From: Flavobacterium cerinum
GTDB taxonomy: Bacteria > Bacteroidota > Bacteroidia > Flavobacteriales > Flavobacteriaceae
Assembly (NCBI RefSeq): GCF_004028155.1
Contig: NZ_SBII01000005.1
Span: forward strand, 62,001 to 126,000
Direction: 5' to 3'
Length of the DNA stretch: 64,000 bases
Shown: positions 1 through 7,120 of the stretch, one piece after another
Numbering within the stretch: position 1 is the first letter of the stretch
Layout of the letters: the number at the start of each line of letters is the position of its first letter
Notes under the pieces: model-generated
Seen by the model: the letters and a program-made list of their open reading frames with translations, nothing else
What the model was told of the DNA's origin: nothing
The model's database searches: none
Made by a program: the position numbers and the translations under genes

Positions 1-174
1 CGTGTTAAGCAGTTTACTAAGTTTTTAGCAAAAACCACCAAGAATTATAAAGAGTGGCTTATAGAAGATTATAAAAATAAGCTTACGGTACTAATAGGAA
101 GTTTATTTATTAAATACCAAGTGTTTGATGATGAAGAAGACGAGGAAGACCCTGTCGAATTGAAAGAATTATAA
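1..174 (+). CDS. 3' end of an unidentified gene
   Basis: The first 57 codons of the window are open in frame 1 and end at TAA 172-174. The gene starts upstream of the window. The visible C-terminus is lysine-rich, then ends in a strongly acidic tail (DDEEDEEDP). It is followed directly by a good intrinsic terminator, which supports a real gene end. No family is recognisable from this fragment. Confidence 0.6.
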   Translation, partial: RVKQFTKFLAKTTKNYKEWLIEDYKNKLTVLIGSLFIKYQVFDDEEDEEDPVELKEL

Positions 175-190
175 TTATTTGTTACGTTAA

Positions 191-220
191 GCTGCCTTAA
201 AAAAGGCGGCTTTTCTGTTT
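191..220 (+). terminator. intrinsic terminator of the truncated first gene
   Basis: GCTGCCTT and AAGGCGGC form an 8-bp stem with one G-U pair and a short A-rich loop, followed by a T-rich run. It lies 17 bases after the stop codon of the truncated gene. Confidence 0.75.
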
Positions 221-405
221 TTATATAGTTTATACTTAATCAAGATTGTCGACTAATATGTTAGCTATCAAAGTAATCACTCAATCTGTTCATGTATAAA
301 TAAATCTTTAGCTTTAATTTAATACAATCTTATCTTATAATTAGGATTTTAGTGATTAACTTAGGTGAACAGAAATTAGCTTATAACACCTAAAATCGCA
401 ACACC

Positions 406-600
406 ATGGAACGTATTATTACTCAGCCGGGCAAGGTTAATGAGCTTAACGCCCTTTCTTATGAGCGAGCTGCTGCAGAACTTGCAGATGAAACCGAAAA
501 AGATGAAGAGCTTTCATGTAGTCTCCTACTTAAGAATCTTTTAATGAACAATTTAAAGCTTCTTAAACTTAATGAGATAAGAGCTATTTTACTATTCTAA
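406..600 (+). CDS. small hypothetical protein (64 aa)
   Basis: Open frame from ATG, 11 bases ahead of a second small gene on the same strand, so the two may be co-transcribed. The N-terminal half is acidic and polar (AAAELADETEKDEE). The C-terminal half is a leucine-rich stretch that could be an amphipathic helix or the garbled end of a frameshifted gene. No family is recognised. A 7-bp inverted repeat (TTAGGTG at 361, CACCTAA at 387) sits in the leader. The coding call is moderate because the protein is short and lacks known motifs. Confidence 0.45.
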   Translation: MERIITQPGKVNELNALSYERAAAELADETEKDEELSCSLLLKNLLMNNLKLLKLNEIRAILLF

Positions 601-611
601 TATCAATAATT

Positions 612-983
612 ATGGAAAATACCGAAAAAAAACATTCGGAGGATTCTCAGGATGATGATAAAAATAAAAAAAGCAACTTCAATACTAAATCCGAAAGAGA
701 TAAAGATATTGAGGATACGGATAAGTATTTAGCTATGGAGCAGCCTGGTGTAAAATATACTAAAGAAGTTGATCCAACCGTAAACTCTGATCAGGTAAAT
801 TCAAGAACTACAGATAGTAGTGGAGAATGGAATGAAGAAGGAGGGAATAGTAAAAATTCTGAAGCATTTAATCAGGATGATGATATACTTAATGACAATA
901 TAGATCTTGATGAAGACCAAAATCAATCCATCTCAAGTGATGATGACGATTTTGAAGAAAGTAATGAACGTTACACAAATTAA
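612..983 (+). CDS. acidic low-complexity hypothetical protein (123 aa)
   Basis: The protein is almost wholly made of Asp, Glu, Asn, Ser and Lys and has hardly any hydrophobic residues, so it is probably intrinsically disordered. There is no signal peptide or membrane segment, and the tail is DDDDFEESNERYTN. It follows the 64-aa gene closely and is followed by a strong terminator, which supports expression. Disordered acidic proteins of this size occur as orphan genes in flavobacteria. No function can be assigned. Confidence 0.55.
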   Translation: MENTEKKHSEDSQDDDKNKKSNFNTKSERDKDIEDTDKYLAMEQPGVKYTKEVDPTVNSDQVNSRTTDSSGEWNEEGGNSKNSEAFNQDDDILNDNIDLDEDQNQSISSDDDDFEESNERYTN

Positions 984-999
984 GACTTTTTAATATAAA

Positions 1000-1037
1000 C
1001 AAGAAGCCCACAAATTTATTTTGTGGGCTTCTTGTTT
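1000..1037 (+). terminator. intrinsic terminator of the two small genes
   Basis: AAGAAGCCCACAAA pairs with TTTGTGGGCTTCTT across a short loop, giving a 14-bp stem. It lies about 17 bases after the stop of the acidic protein gene and would work in both directions. Confidence 0.8.
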
Positions 1038-1182
1038 AATAAATTATTAAGTAAACATTCTGTAATTAATTTGTGTGAATGTTTTCAATTTGATAATTCT
1101 CAGTTATAGCTGCAATCATAATTTTACTAACATTAAATAGCCTTTTTAAAAAGGCTGGTTAAATGTTATGAGTATAAAATCA

Positions 1183-1212
1183 AAAACGTCAAAGTAAGTG
1201 CTTTGACGTTTT
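1183..1212 (-). terminator. terminator of the aromatic-acid operon
   Basis: AAAACGTCAAAG and CTTTGACGTTTT form a perfect 12-bp stem with a 6-base loop. It lies 16 bases past the stop of the last gene of the minus-strand operon, and the stem ends in a T run on that strand. A separate 18-bp palindrome (AGCCTTTTTAAAAAGGCT) lies just beyond, at about 1139. Confidence 0.75.
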
Positions 1213-1227
1213 AAAGAATACTATATT

Positions 1228-1983
1228 TTAATATTTTCCGCTTAATAATGCACCACCCATAGGTACTTTAGTGTCTAGTCCAAGTTTTTTAAGCATTTCG
1301 TAAGTAGTACATACTGCTGCTGAAGTTACCGGGATGCCAATCTCTTTTTCGATAGCATCAATGGCTTCTAGTGATGGCATTTGTACACAGGCAGAAACTA
1401 CAAGTACATCTACACCTTCAAGGTTAAGGCGTTTGTATATTTCCAATAAGTTTTGAGGATCCTGTGCCGCTACTTCAAGATTGTCTGCAATTTCAAGGGC
1501 AACGAAGTCAACAACCTCAAATCCCTGATGTTCTATATAATCAACAACTAGCTGAGTAAGTGGTTTCATATATGGCGTAATAACGGCTACTTTTTTTGCA
1601 CCTAATACTTTTAGTCCGTTTATTAATGCCCCGGCACTTGTAACGATTGGAGTAGGAGCGTCGTTCTTGACAGTTTCTTCGTACAGGTTAGTTTCAGATA
1701 CACAGTGGTAACCGCGTCCCATACTCATGATAGCCACAAGACAGGCGTACCCCATAACATCTACACGCGCATCAGATAGTTCCTGAGCACATTTAAGGCT
1801 CATTGCATCCATGGCTTCCAGTTCTTCTTTTGTTACTTTCTTCATGCGCATACGGCTTGAATGGAAAGTAAAACGTTCTGGAGATATGGTTTCACGAGAG
1901 CGTAATAAAGCCGGGATCTCCGTTTCCATTGTAATGTTAGAACTTGGTACGATCTGGCCTATTCTATATGTTTTCTTTGTCAT
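1228..1983 (-). CDS. maleate cis-trans isomerase
   Basis: Asp/Glu-racemase-superfamily enzyme of 251 aa, predicted to convert maleate to fumarate in the cytoplasm. The N-terminus (RIGQIVPSSNITMETEIPA) and the two cysteine motifs, GYACLVA (C81) and SACVQMPS (C199), match the maleate isomerases of nicotinate degradation (NicE type). In that family the two cysteines act from opposite faces of the active site. It is the last gene of the operon. It fits a route in which the preceding hydrolase releases maleate, so no glutathione-dependent maleylpyruvate isomerase is needed. Arylmalonate decarboxylases are related, but the N-terminal signature favours maleate isomerase. Confidence 0.88.
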   Translation of the reverse strand: MTKKTYRIGQIVPSSNITMETEIPALLRSRETISPERFTFHSSRMRMKKVTKEELEAMDAMSLKCAQELSDARVDVMGYACLVAIMSMGRGYHCVSETNLYEETVKNDAPTPIVTSAGALINGLKVLGAKKVAVITPYMKPLTQLVVDYIEHQGFEVVDFVALEIADNLEVAAQDPQNLLEIYKRLNLEGVDVLVVSACVQMPSLEAIDAIEKEIGIPVTSAAVCTTYEMLKKLGLDTKVPMGGALLSGKY

Positions 1984-2021
1984 TTTATTTCTATTTCAAC
2001 AGTCTGTAATATCTTCTTTTA

Positions 2022-2942
2022 TTATTGTACTTCTTCCGAATCTACAATCGTGTTTCTTAGTGTACCGATACCTTCAACAGTAGCTTCTACCACATCACCA
2101 GGCCACATAAATTCCTGAGGATCTCTTCCGGCACCTACACCGGCAGGTGTTCCTGTAGCAATAATGTCGCCTTCTTCAAGTGTAAACACTGTACTTAGAT
2201 CATGAATAAGGTCTGAAATATTAAACAACATAAATTTGGTGTTAGAGTTTTGCTTTTCTACACCATTTACTGTAAGACGAAGATTAAGGTTGTGTGGATC
2301 TGCAATTTCGTCACGTGTAACTAATACCGGTCCCATTGGAGCAAAAGTATCCTGTCCTTTAGAAACGATCCACTGTCCTGAACGACGGCAGTCACGAGCA
2401 CTAATGTCATTTATTACAGTATAACCATATACATGGTCCATAGCTTCATCCTTAGGGATGTTTTTACCACCTTTTCCAAGAACTACAGCAAGCTCCACTT
2501 CATAGTCAAGCTGCTTTGTTATTTTTTGGTTGTGAATGATATTTGTATTAGGTCCTGTTACGGTCGTTGGAGGTTTTGAAAAGATAACCGGTTGTTGTGG
2601 TAAATCTTTGGAGGTATCAAGCGTACGTGCAGATTCTGCTACGTGTTCAGTATAGTTTAGCCCTATTCCGAAAATGTTCTTGCGAGGTTTAGGTATTGGT
2701 GCCATTAAAGTAGCATTCGCTAATGGAATAGAGCATTCCTGTAATTGTTCTTTAGAGGCTGTATTGATAAGGTTAGTTGCCTTGTTGATACCATCAGTTC
2801 CCATATCGATGAATTCAAGCATAGTATTAGGTAACGGACTACTTTTAATGTGGCCTAATTTTTCTGCATCAATGATCATTTCTCCCTCGATAAATCCAAG
2901 GCGGGAAGGTGTATGGTTTATTCTGTATGTAACTAATTTCAT
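2022..2942 (-). CDS. fumarylacetoacetase-family hydrolase (maleylpyruvate-type)
   Basis: 306-aa FAH-family C-C bond hydrolase. An N-terminal small domain is followed by the catalytic fold with IFGIGLNYTEH, the metal-binding DYEVELAVVLGK, NDISARD, and the late motif EEGDIIATGTPAGVG. It should hydrolyse the acylpyruvate made by ring cleavage to pyruvate plus a C4 acid. Because the next gene is a maleate isomerase, the substrate is more likely maleylpyruvate (or maleamylpyruvate) than fumarylpyruvate. The gene lies 13 bases after the dioxygenase gene in the same operon. Substrate choice is inferred from context; family membership is clear. Confidence 0.85.
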   Translation of the reverse strand: MKLVTYRINHTPSRLGFIEGEMIIDAEKLGHIKSSPLPNTMLEFIDMGTDGINKATNLINTASKEQLQECSIPLANATLMAPIPKPRKNIFGIGLNYTEHVAESARTLDTSKDLPQQPVIFSKPPTTVTGPNTNIIHNQKITKQLDYEVELAVVLGKGGKNIPKDEAMDHVYGYTVINDISARDCRRSGQWIVSKGQDTFAPMGPVLVTRDEIADPHNLNLRLTVNGVEKQNSNTKFMLFNISDLIHDLSTVFTLEEGDIIATGTPAGVGAGRDPQEFMWPGDVVEATVEGIGTLRNTIVDSEEVQ

Positions 2943-2955
2943 TATAGTATGTTTG

Positions 2956-4062
2956 TTATTGTATTATTGTTTGATTTCCATCAGGGTGTGCCATTTCTTG
3001 GTATAATCCTAATGAAGTGATTACCGGTAAGTCATTAAATGAGAACAGGCATGCATTTTCGGTTTCAGATAAATTTATATGCTCATGGTATGCCCATGAC
3101 GGTACACAGAAGATATCACGTTCTTTCCAGTCAAACCGTTTACCGGCAATGATAGAATATCCATGGCCTTTTGCGCATTGATATACAAATGATCCTGTGT
3201 GTCTATGCGCTTTAGTGTGTTCACCTGCCCGTAATAATTGTATACTGGCTCCCATAGTCTGCATTACGTGACCGCCTGTTACAGGATTGGTATAATGCAT
3301 TAAGATGCCATCATACAGAGAACCTTCGTTAACCTTTGCAGCTTCAAGAAGTGCAGGGTATACCTGTTTCCATGAATATTTAAAAAGGGGAGAATAAGGT
3401 TTGTTCCATTCATTATCAGCAAGAACAAGTCCTGCACCGCTATAGGTAAGTGGTGAATAATTTACAGGAGCCGTTAAAGGCTGTTTGCCATCATATACTG
3501 CATAGTCATTCGCCTCAAGCGCATTTATAAGTGGAATATCAAGGCCATCCTGCCAGATACAGGTTTTACCACCTGCTTCAACACCATGTTCGTGCCATGT
3601 ACTGTTTGGTGTAATAACAAAGTCATTTACTTCAAGCATGATCTTGTTACCATCTACTACGGTATAACCACCTTCGCCTTCCATAATAAAACGAAGGGCA
3701 GAGGCTTTATGCCTATGTGCTGATGTACTTTCACCTGGGCGTGTAACTTGTATGCCGGTATACAACCAACCTACAGCTGCGCTAACATCCCTGCGTTTAT
3801 CGTTTACAAGATATACCACGCGTCGACCAGCTTGTTCAGGTGTAACCAGTTCAGATGACTTAAGGACCAGTTCACGCAACTGCTCATATTTCCAAAGCAT
3901 TGGTATTGATGATGTTCTCGGCTCCCAAGGTTCAATATCGTTGGCAACAGTCCATAGAGCACCTGCGCCAAGAGCTTCTAATTCTTTATAATAGGCTTCC
4001 AGTTCAGGAGTGTCCTGAACTCTTGCTCTGCCTAATACACTATCGTCATGTTTTGTTTCCAT
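2956..4062 (-). CDS. gentisate 1,2-dioxygenase-like cupin
   Basis: Bicupin iron dioxygenase of about 368 aa that opens an aromatic ring between the carboxyl-bearing carbon and its 2-substituted neighbour. The first cupin has the iron ligands SAHRHKASALRF (H116, H118) and a later WHEHG (near 157-159). The second cupin has AHRHTGSFVYQ and WAYHEH. The ATG at 4062, one base after the nitrilase stop, is preferred over an upstream start that would overlap that gene by 35 bases. Gentisate is the standard substrate. 5-Hydroxyanthranilate or another 2,5-disubstituted benzoate is possible given the neighbours. Confidence 0.85.
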   Translation of the reverse strand: METKHDDSVLGRARVQDTPELEAYYKELEALGAGALWTVANDIEPWEPRTSSIPMLWKYEQLRELVLKSSELVTPEQAGRRVVYLVNDKRRDVSAAVGWLYTGIQVTRPGESTSAHRHKASALRFIMEGEGGYTVVDGNKIMLEVNDFVITPNSTWHEHGVEAGGKTCIWQDGLDIPLINALEANDYAVYDGKQPLTAPVNYSPLTYSGAGLVLADNEWNKPYSPLFKYSWKQVYPALLEAAKVNEGSLYDGILMHYTNPVTGGHVMQTMGASIQLLRAGEHTKAHRHTGSFVYQCAKGHGYSIIAGKRFDWKERDIFCVPSWAYHEHINLSETENACLFSFNDLPVITSLGLYQEMAHPDGNQTIIQ

Positions 4063-4063
4063 A

Positions 4064-5050
4064 CTATAGTTCTTTTTGTAATCCTTCTTCGTTATCAATA
4101 AAGGTAATGTTTTTTCGAGGTGCTGTATTTACACGCAGATCAAAAATATCAAAACGGTTATAATGCCCAAGTATATCGTGCATTTGTTTAGGCTGTATGC
4201 ATTTTGACAGATCAATGTCAGCATATACAATTCCTTCATCATCAATAAGTGGTTCACCTATTACCGCGCCATTCGGACCAATAATTCCTGAGAATGCACT
4301 GTTTTTACGCGTAAGCAGTTCTTCCGCGTTAGGTACATCTTCTTTCATGATGTCGATAATCTCTTTTGTAATAGTAGAGCAGGATACTATAGTGAACAGT
4401 TTTCCTTCAAAAGAGTGTGCTGCTGCCCTAATTTTAATAGCTTCTGCCATGTTGTAATCAGGAGGAGCAACAGGAAGTGATATGTAGTTGGCGATGTGTA
4501 TAAGTTCTCCCTGTGTAAGTAGTGTAAAGCGTGCTAGTGTATTTGTGTTTTCACCACAGGCTAATGTACCTATAGGGCCAATCTCTGTATTGTATACTTT
4601 AAGCGAAGAACCGTCTCCTCCAGTCCAGGTAAGCTTTTCAGCCCAAGTAGGAACCAGTTTACGGTGTTTACCGATTAAGTTCCCTTTATTGTCAATAATC
4701 AGATTGGTGTTGTATAGTTCACCAAAACTCTGGCCACGTTCATTAACACCAATCACTACATGACAGTTATTGTCTTTTGCAGCCTGGCATATTGTAGCTA
4801 CTTCAGGTCCTGGAACTGTAATAGAGTTAACATACAGCTTCTCATACCATTTACTTCCCTGTACAGGAGTCATGATCCAGTTCCAGTACGGATAACCCGC
4901 TACAAAAACTTCTGGGAAAGCTACTAACGAGGCCCCATTACCGGCAGCTTCGGCTATTATAGAACAGGTTTTAGCCACTGTAGCATCTACGTTTAAAAAA
5001 ACGGGAGAAGCCTGTACGGCAGCGGCTTTAAATTTTGGTAAATCCAACAT
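4064..5050 (-). CDS. nitrilase-family carbon-nitrogen hydrolase
   Basis: 328-aa nitrilase-superfamily enzyme with the Glu-Lys-Cys triad visible: FPEVF (E47), HRKLVPT (K131) and ACGENTN (C165). The sequence around the triad (FPEVFVAGYPYW, LTWTGGDGS) resembles true nitrilases, but the usual CWEN is CGEN. It lies inside a ring-degradation operon between the thioesterase and the dioxygenase. Possible roles are supplying the pathway acid from an aromatic nitrile, or removing the amide nitrogen left when a 2-amino ring is cleaved. The second role is inference and unusual for this branch. Confidence 0.8.
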   Translation of the reverse strand: MLDLPKFKAAAVQASPVFLNVDATVAKTCSIIAEAAGNGASLVAFPEVFVAGYPYWNWIMTPVQGSKWYEKLYVNSITVPGPEVATICQAAKDNNCHVVIGVNERGQSFGELYNTNLIIDNKGNLIGKHRKLVPTWAEKLTWTGGDGSSLKVYNTEIGPIGTLACGENTNTLARFTLLTQGELIHIANYISLPVAPPDYNMAEAIKIRAAAHSFEGKLFTIVSCSTITKEIIDIMKEDVPNAEELLTRKNSAFSGIIGPNGAVIGEPLIDDEGIVYADIDLSKCIQPKQMHDILGHYNRFDIFDLRVNTAPRKNITFIDNEEGLQKEL

Positions 5051-5067
5051 AGTGATTATTTTGAATT

Positions 5068-5490
5068 TTAAATTTTATACTTTTCAATTTTTGATCTCAT
5101 TTCTTCAGTAAAAGGGCTTGATTTTATACCACCACGGTTATCTAAAAAATCTACTTTTACAAGTGTTACTTCACCTTCAAGACAGATTGAACTGTCTTCA
5201 TGCTCAAATTTAAATCCGCAAACCATTGATGATCCTCCAAGAGTTTTGATCCAGAAGTATTTAGTAAGTTCATCACCTAAACGTGCTGCTTTTTTAAACT
5301 GAATTTTCAGGTCAACTGTAGGAATACCGCCTGTTTGATGGATGTTCTTAAAAGGCATATCAAGTGCTTCTTCATAAAAGTCTTCCACAAGACAGTTAAG
5401 CATCTCTAAAAAACGAGGATAGAATACTATCCCCGCGTAATCTACATGCTGAAAGCGTACTTTTTCTTTTTTTATAAATGCGTTCTCCAT
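5068..5490 (-). CDS. acyl-CoA thioesterase (4-hydroxybenzoyl-CoA type)
   Basis: 140-aa hot-dog-fold thioesterase. The N-terminal motif VRFQHVDYAGIVFYPRFLEM carries the aspartate and helix seen in 4-hydroxybenzoyl-CoA thioesterases. It is expected to release the free hydroxylated acid (gentisate or 5-hydroxyanthranilate) from its CoA ester before ring cleavage. Its ATG overlaps the stop of the CoA-ligase gene by one base, so translation is probably coupled. The gene parallels the gentisyl-CoA thioesterase of the Streptomyces salicylate (sdg) pathway. Confidence 0.82.
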   Translation of the reverse strand: MENAFIKKEKVRFQHVDYAGIVFYPRFLEMLNCLVEDFYEEALDMPFKNIHQTGGIPTVDLKIQFKKAARLGDELTKYFWIKTLGGSSMVCGFKFEHEDSSICLEGEVTLVKVDFLDNRGGIKSSPFTEEMRSKIEKYKI

Positions 5491-7106
5491 TAGGGTTGTA
5501 ATGTGGTTTTTAATTTAAATCGTTGTATTTTTCCTGTTTCGGTTTTAGGCAGTGCATCCATGTAACGTATTTCTCTTGGATATTTGTATGGTGCAGCTAC
5601 AGCTTTAAACCAATCCTGTATCTCTTTTGTAAATGCTTCACTGGCTTTATCTTTGTTTTTTAAAACAATATAAGCACATACTAACATTCCACGGTTTTCA
5701 TCAGGAAGGCCTACTACGGCACATTCCGCAATTTCATCGTGAGTGATCAACACGCTTTCTACTTCTATAGCAGCAATATTATAACCTGAAGAGATGATCA
5801 TATCATCACCACGGGCTACAAACCAAAAATAACCATCGTCATCCTTACGAAAAATATCTCCTGTTATATTCCAGCCGTTCTCTACATATTCTTTTTGTTT
5901 TTCTTCACTGTTAAGGTATTTACAGCCCGTTATGCCACGTACAGCTAAACGGCCTTCTTTACCATTTTCTACCTCATTACCTTCTTTGTCTACGATCTTA
6001 GCTTCATAACCACGAACAGGTAATCCTGTTGCGCCTTTTCTCATATTATCCTCAGTAGAAGAAATAAAGATATGAAGGATTTCGGTAGAACCGATACCGT
6101 CTATGATCTTAAGACCAGTAGCTTCATACCAGTCTTCCCAAACCTTTAAAGGCAATGTTTCTCCTGCGGATATGCATTTACGCAATGAAGAGATATCGTA
6201 ATCTGCTACTTTGGTTGTTAATACTCTGTAGGCAGTTGGAGCAGTAAAGCAAATAGTTACTTTGTGCTTATCAATAGCTTCTAAGAGTAAATCAGGGGAT
6301 GGTTTTTCTATCAGGAAGGTTGAAGCTCCATAATAGAATGGGAATAATACAAGACCGCCTAATCCAAAAGTGAAACCTAATGGCGGACTTCCTGTAAAAA
6401 TATCATCAGGTGTAGGTTGTAAAGAGTATTTAGGAAACGCTTCACATATCAGTAATATATCTTTATGATAGTGTGACGTCATTTTAGGCTTACCTGTAGT
6501 ACCGGATGTAAACCCTATTATTGAAAGCGAATCGGCTTTAGTAGGGTAGTTGGTAAAGGTTTTTGGTTTATTACCCATTAAAGTTTCCAGTTTTGAAAAA
6601 CCTTCTCCTGTACCATCAAAAGTTACAATGTGCTTTAAGAATGGAGACTTAACCGCATTCATGGCATCTTCCAATCTAAAATCGCATAATGCATGAGATA
6701 TTTCTGCGCATTCTACCATTATGCTTAGTTCCTTTTCGCGTAATAGGGGCATAGTAGCTACGACTATTCCTCCAGCTTTAAGGATGCCAAACCAACAGGC
6801 AACATACATAGGGTTATTTGCTGCGCGTATCATTACCCTGTTGCCCGGTACAAAATTTAAGTTTTCGATTAATACATGAGCAATCTGGTTTGCTTTTTCG
6901 TAGAGATCTTTATAAGTCCAAACGGTATCAAAAGTACGTATGGCAATGGTATTGCCACGACCTTCTTTTATATGATCATCAAGTAGTTTCTCTACACAAT
7001 TAAGGTCTTTGGGAAATTCAAAATCCGGATGCCCTGTAAAGCATTCAGCCTGTAATAAGGCAGGCGGCAGGTGATCGTGCGCGAAATTATCTTCGTAATG
7101 TTTCAT
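5490..7106 (-). CDS. 2-aminobenzoate/salicylate CoA ligase (AMP-forming)
   Basis: 538-aa ANL-superfamily adenylate-forming ligase. It shows the P-loop FTSGTTGKPKM (about residues 199-209), the family-typical TGSPPLGFTFGLGGLVLFP, GSTE, the GD..R hinge and the C-terminal PKTETGKIQR lysine. The N-terminus (HDHLPPALLQ) and these motifs resemble the 2-aminobenzoate- and benzoate-CoA ligases of aerobic CoA-dependent aromatic pathways. It would activate the substrate acid with ATP and CoA for the downstream hydroxylase. Whether the substrate is anthranilate or salicylate cannot be decided by eye. Confidence 0.85.
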   Translation of the reverse strand: MKHYEDNFAHDHLPPALLQAECFTGHPDFEFPKDLNCVEKLLDDHIKEGRGNTIAIRTFDTVWTYKDLYEKANQIAHVLIENLNFVPGNRVMIRAANNPMYVACWFGILKAGGIVVATMPLLREKELSIMVECAEISHALCDFRLEDAMNAVKSPFLKHIVTFDGTGEGFSKLETLMGNKPKTFTNYPTKADSLSIIGFTSGTTGKPKMTSHYHKDILLICEAFPKYSLQPTPDDIFTGSPPLGFTFGLGGLVLFPFYYGASTFLIEKPSPDLLLEAIDKHKVTICFTAPTAYRVLTTKVADYDISSLRKCISAGETLPLKVWEDWYEATGLKIIDGIGSTEILHIFISSTEDNMRKGATGLPVRGYEAKIVDKEGNEVENGKEGRLAVRGITGCKYLNSEEKQKEYVENGWNITGDIFRKDDDGYFWFVARGDDMIISSGYNIAAIEVESVLITHDEIAECAVVGLPDENRGMLVCAYIVLKNKDKASEAFTKEIQDWFKAVAAPYKYPREIRYMDALPKTETGKIQRFKLKTTLQP

Positions 7107-7120
7107 TGCTGTACTGCTTA

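Noticed and set aside
1139..1156. 18-bp palindrome AGCCTTTTTAAAAAGGCT as a separate terminator
   Set aside because: Its stem is self-complementary to the centre with no loop, and both neighbouring transcripts already have better terminators. It may be chance or a weak backup.
5490..7106. MenE (succinylbenzoate-CoA ligase)
   Set aside because: It is an AMP-forming ligase, but its motifs and operon match the benzoate/2-aminobenzoate group, far from the men genes.
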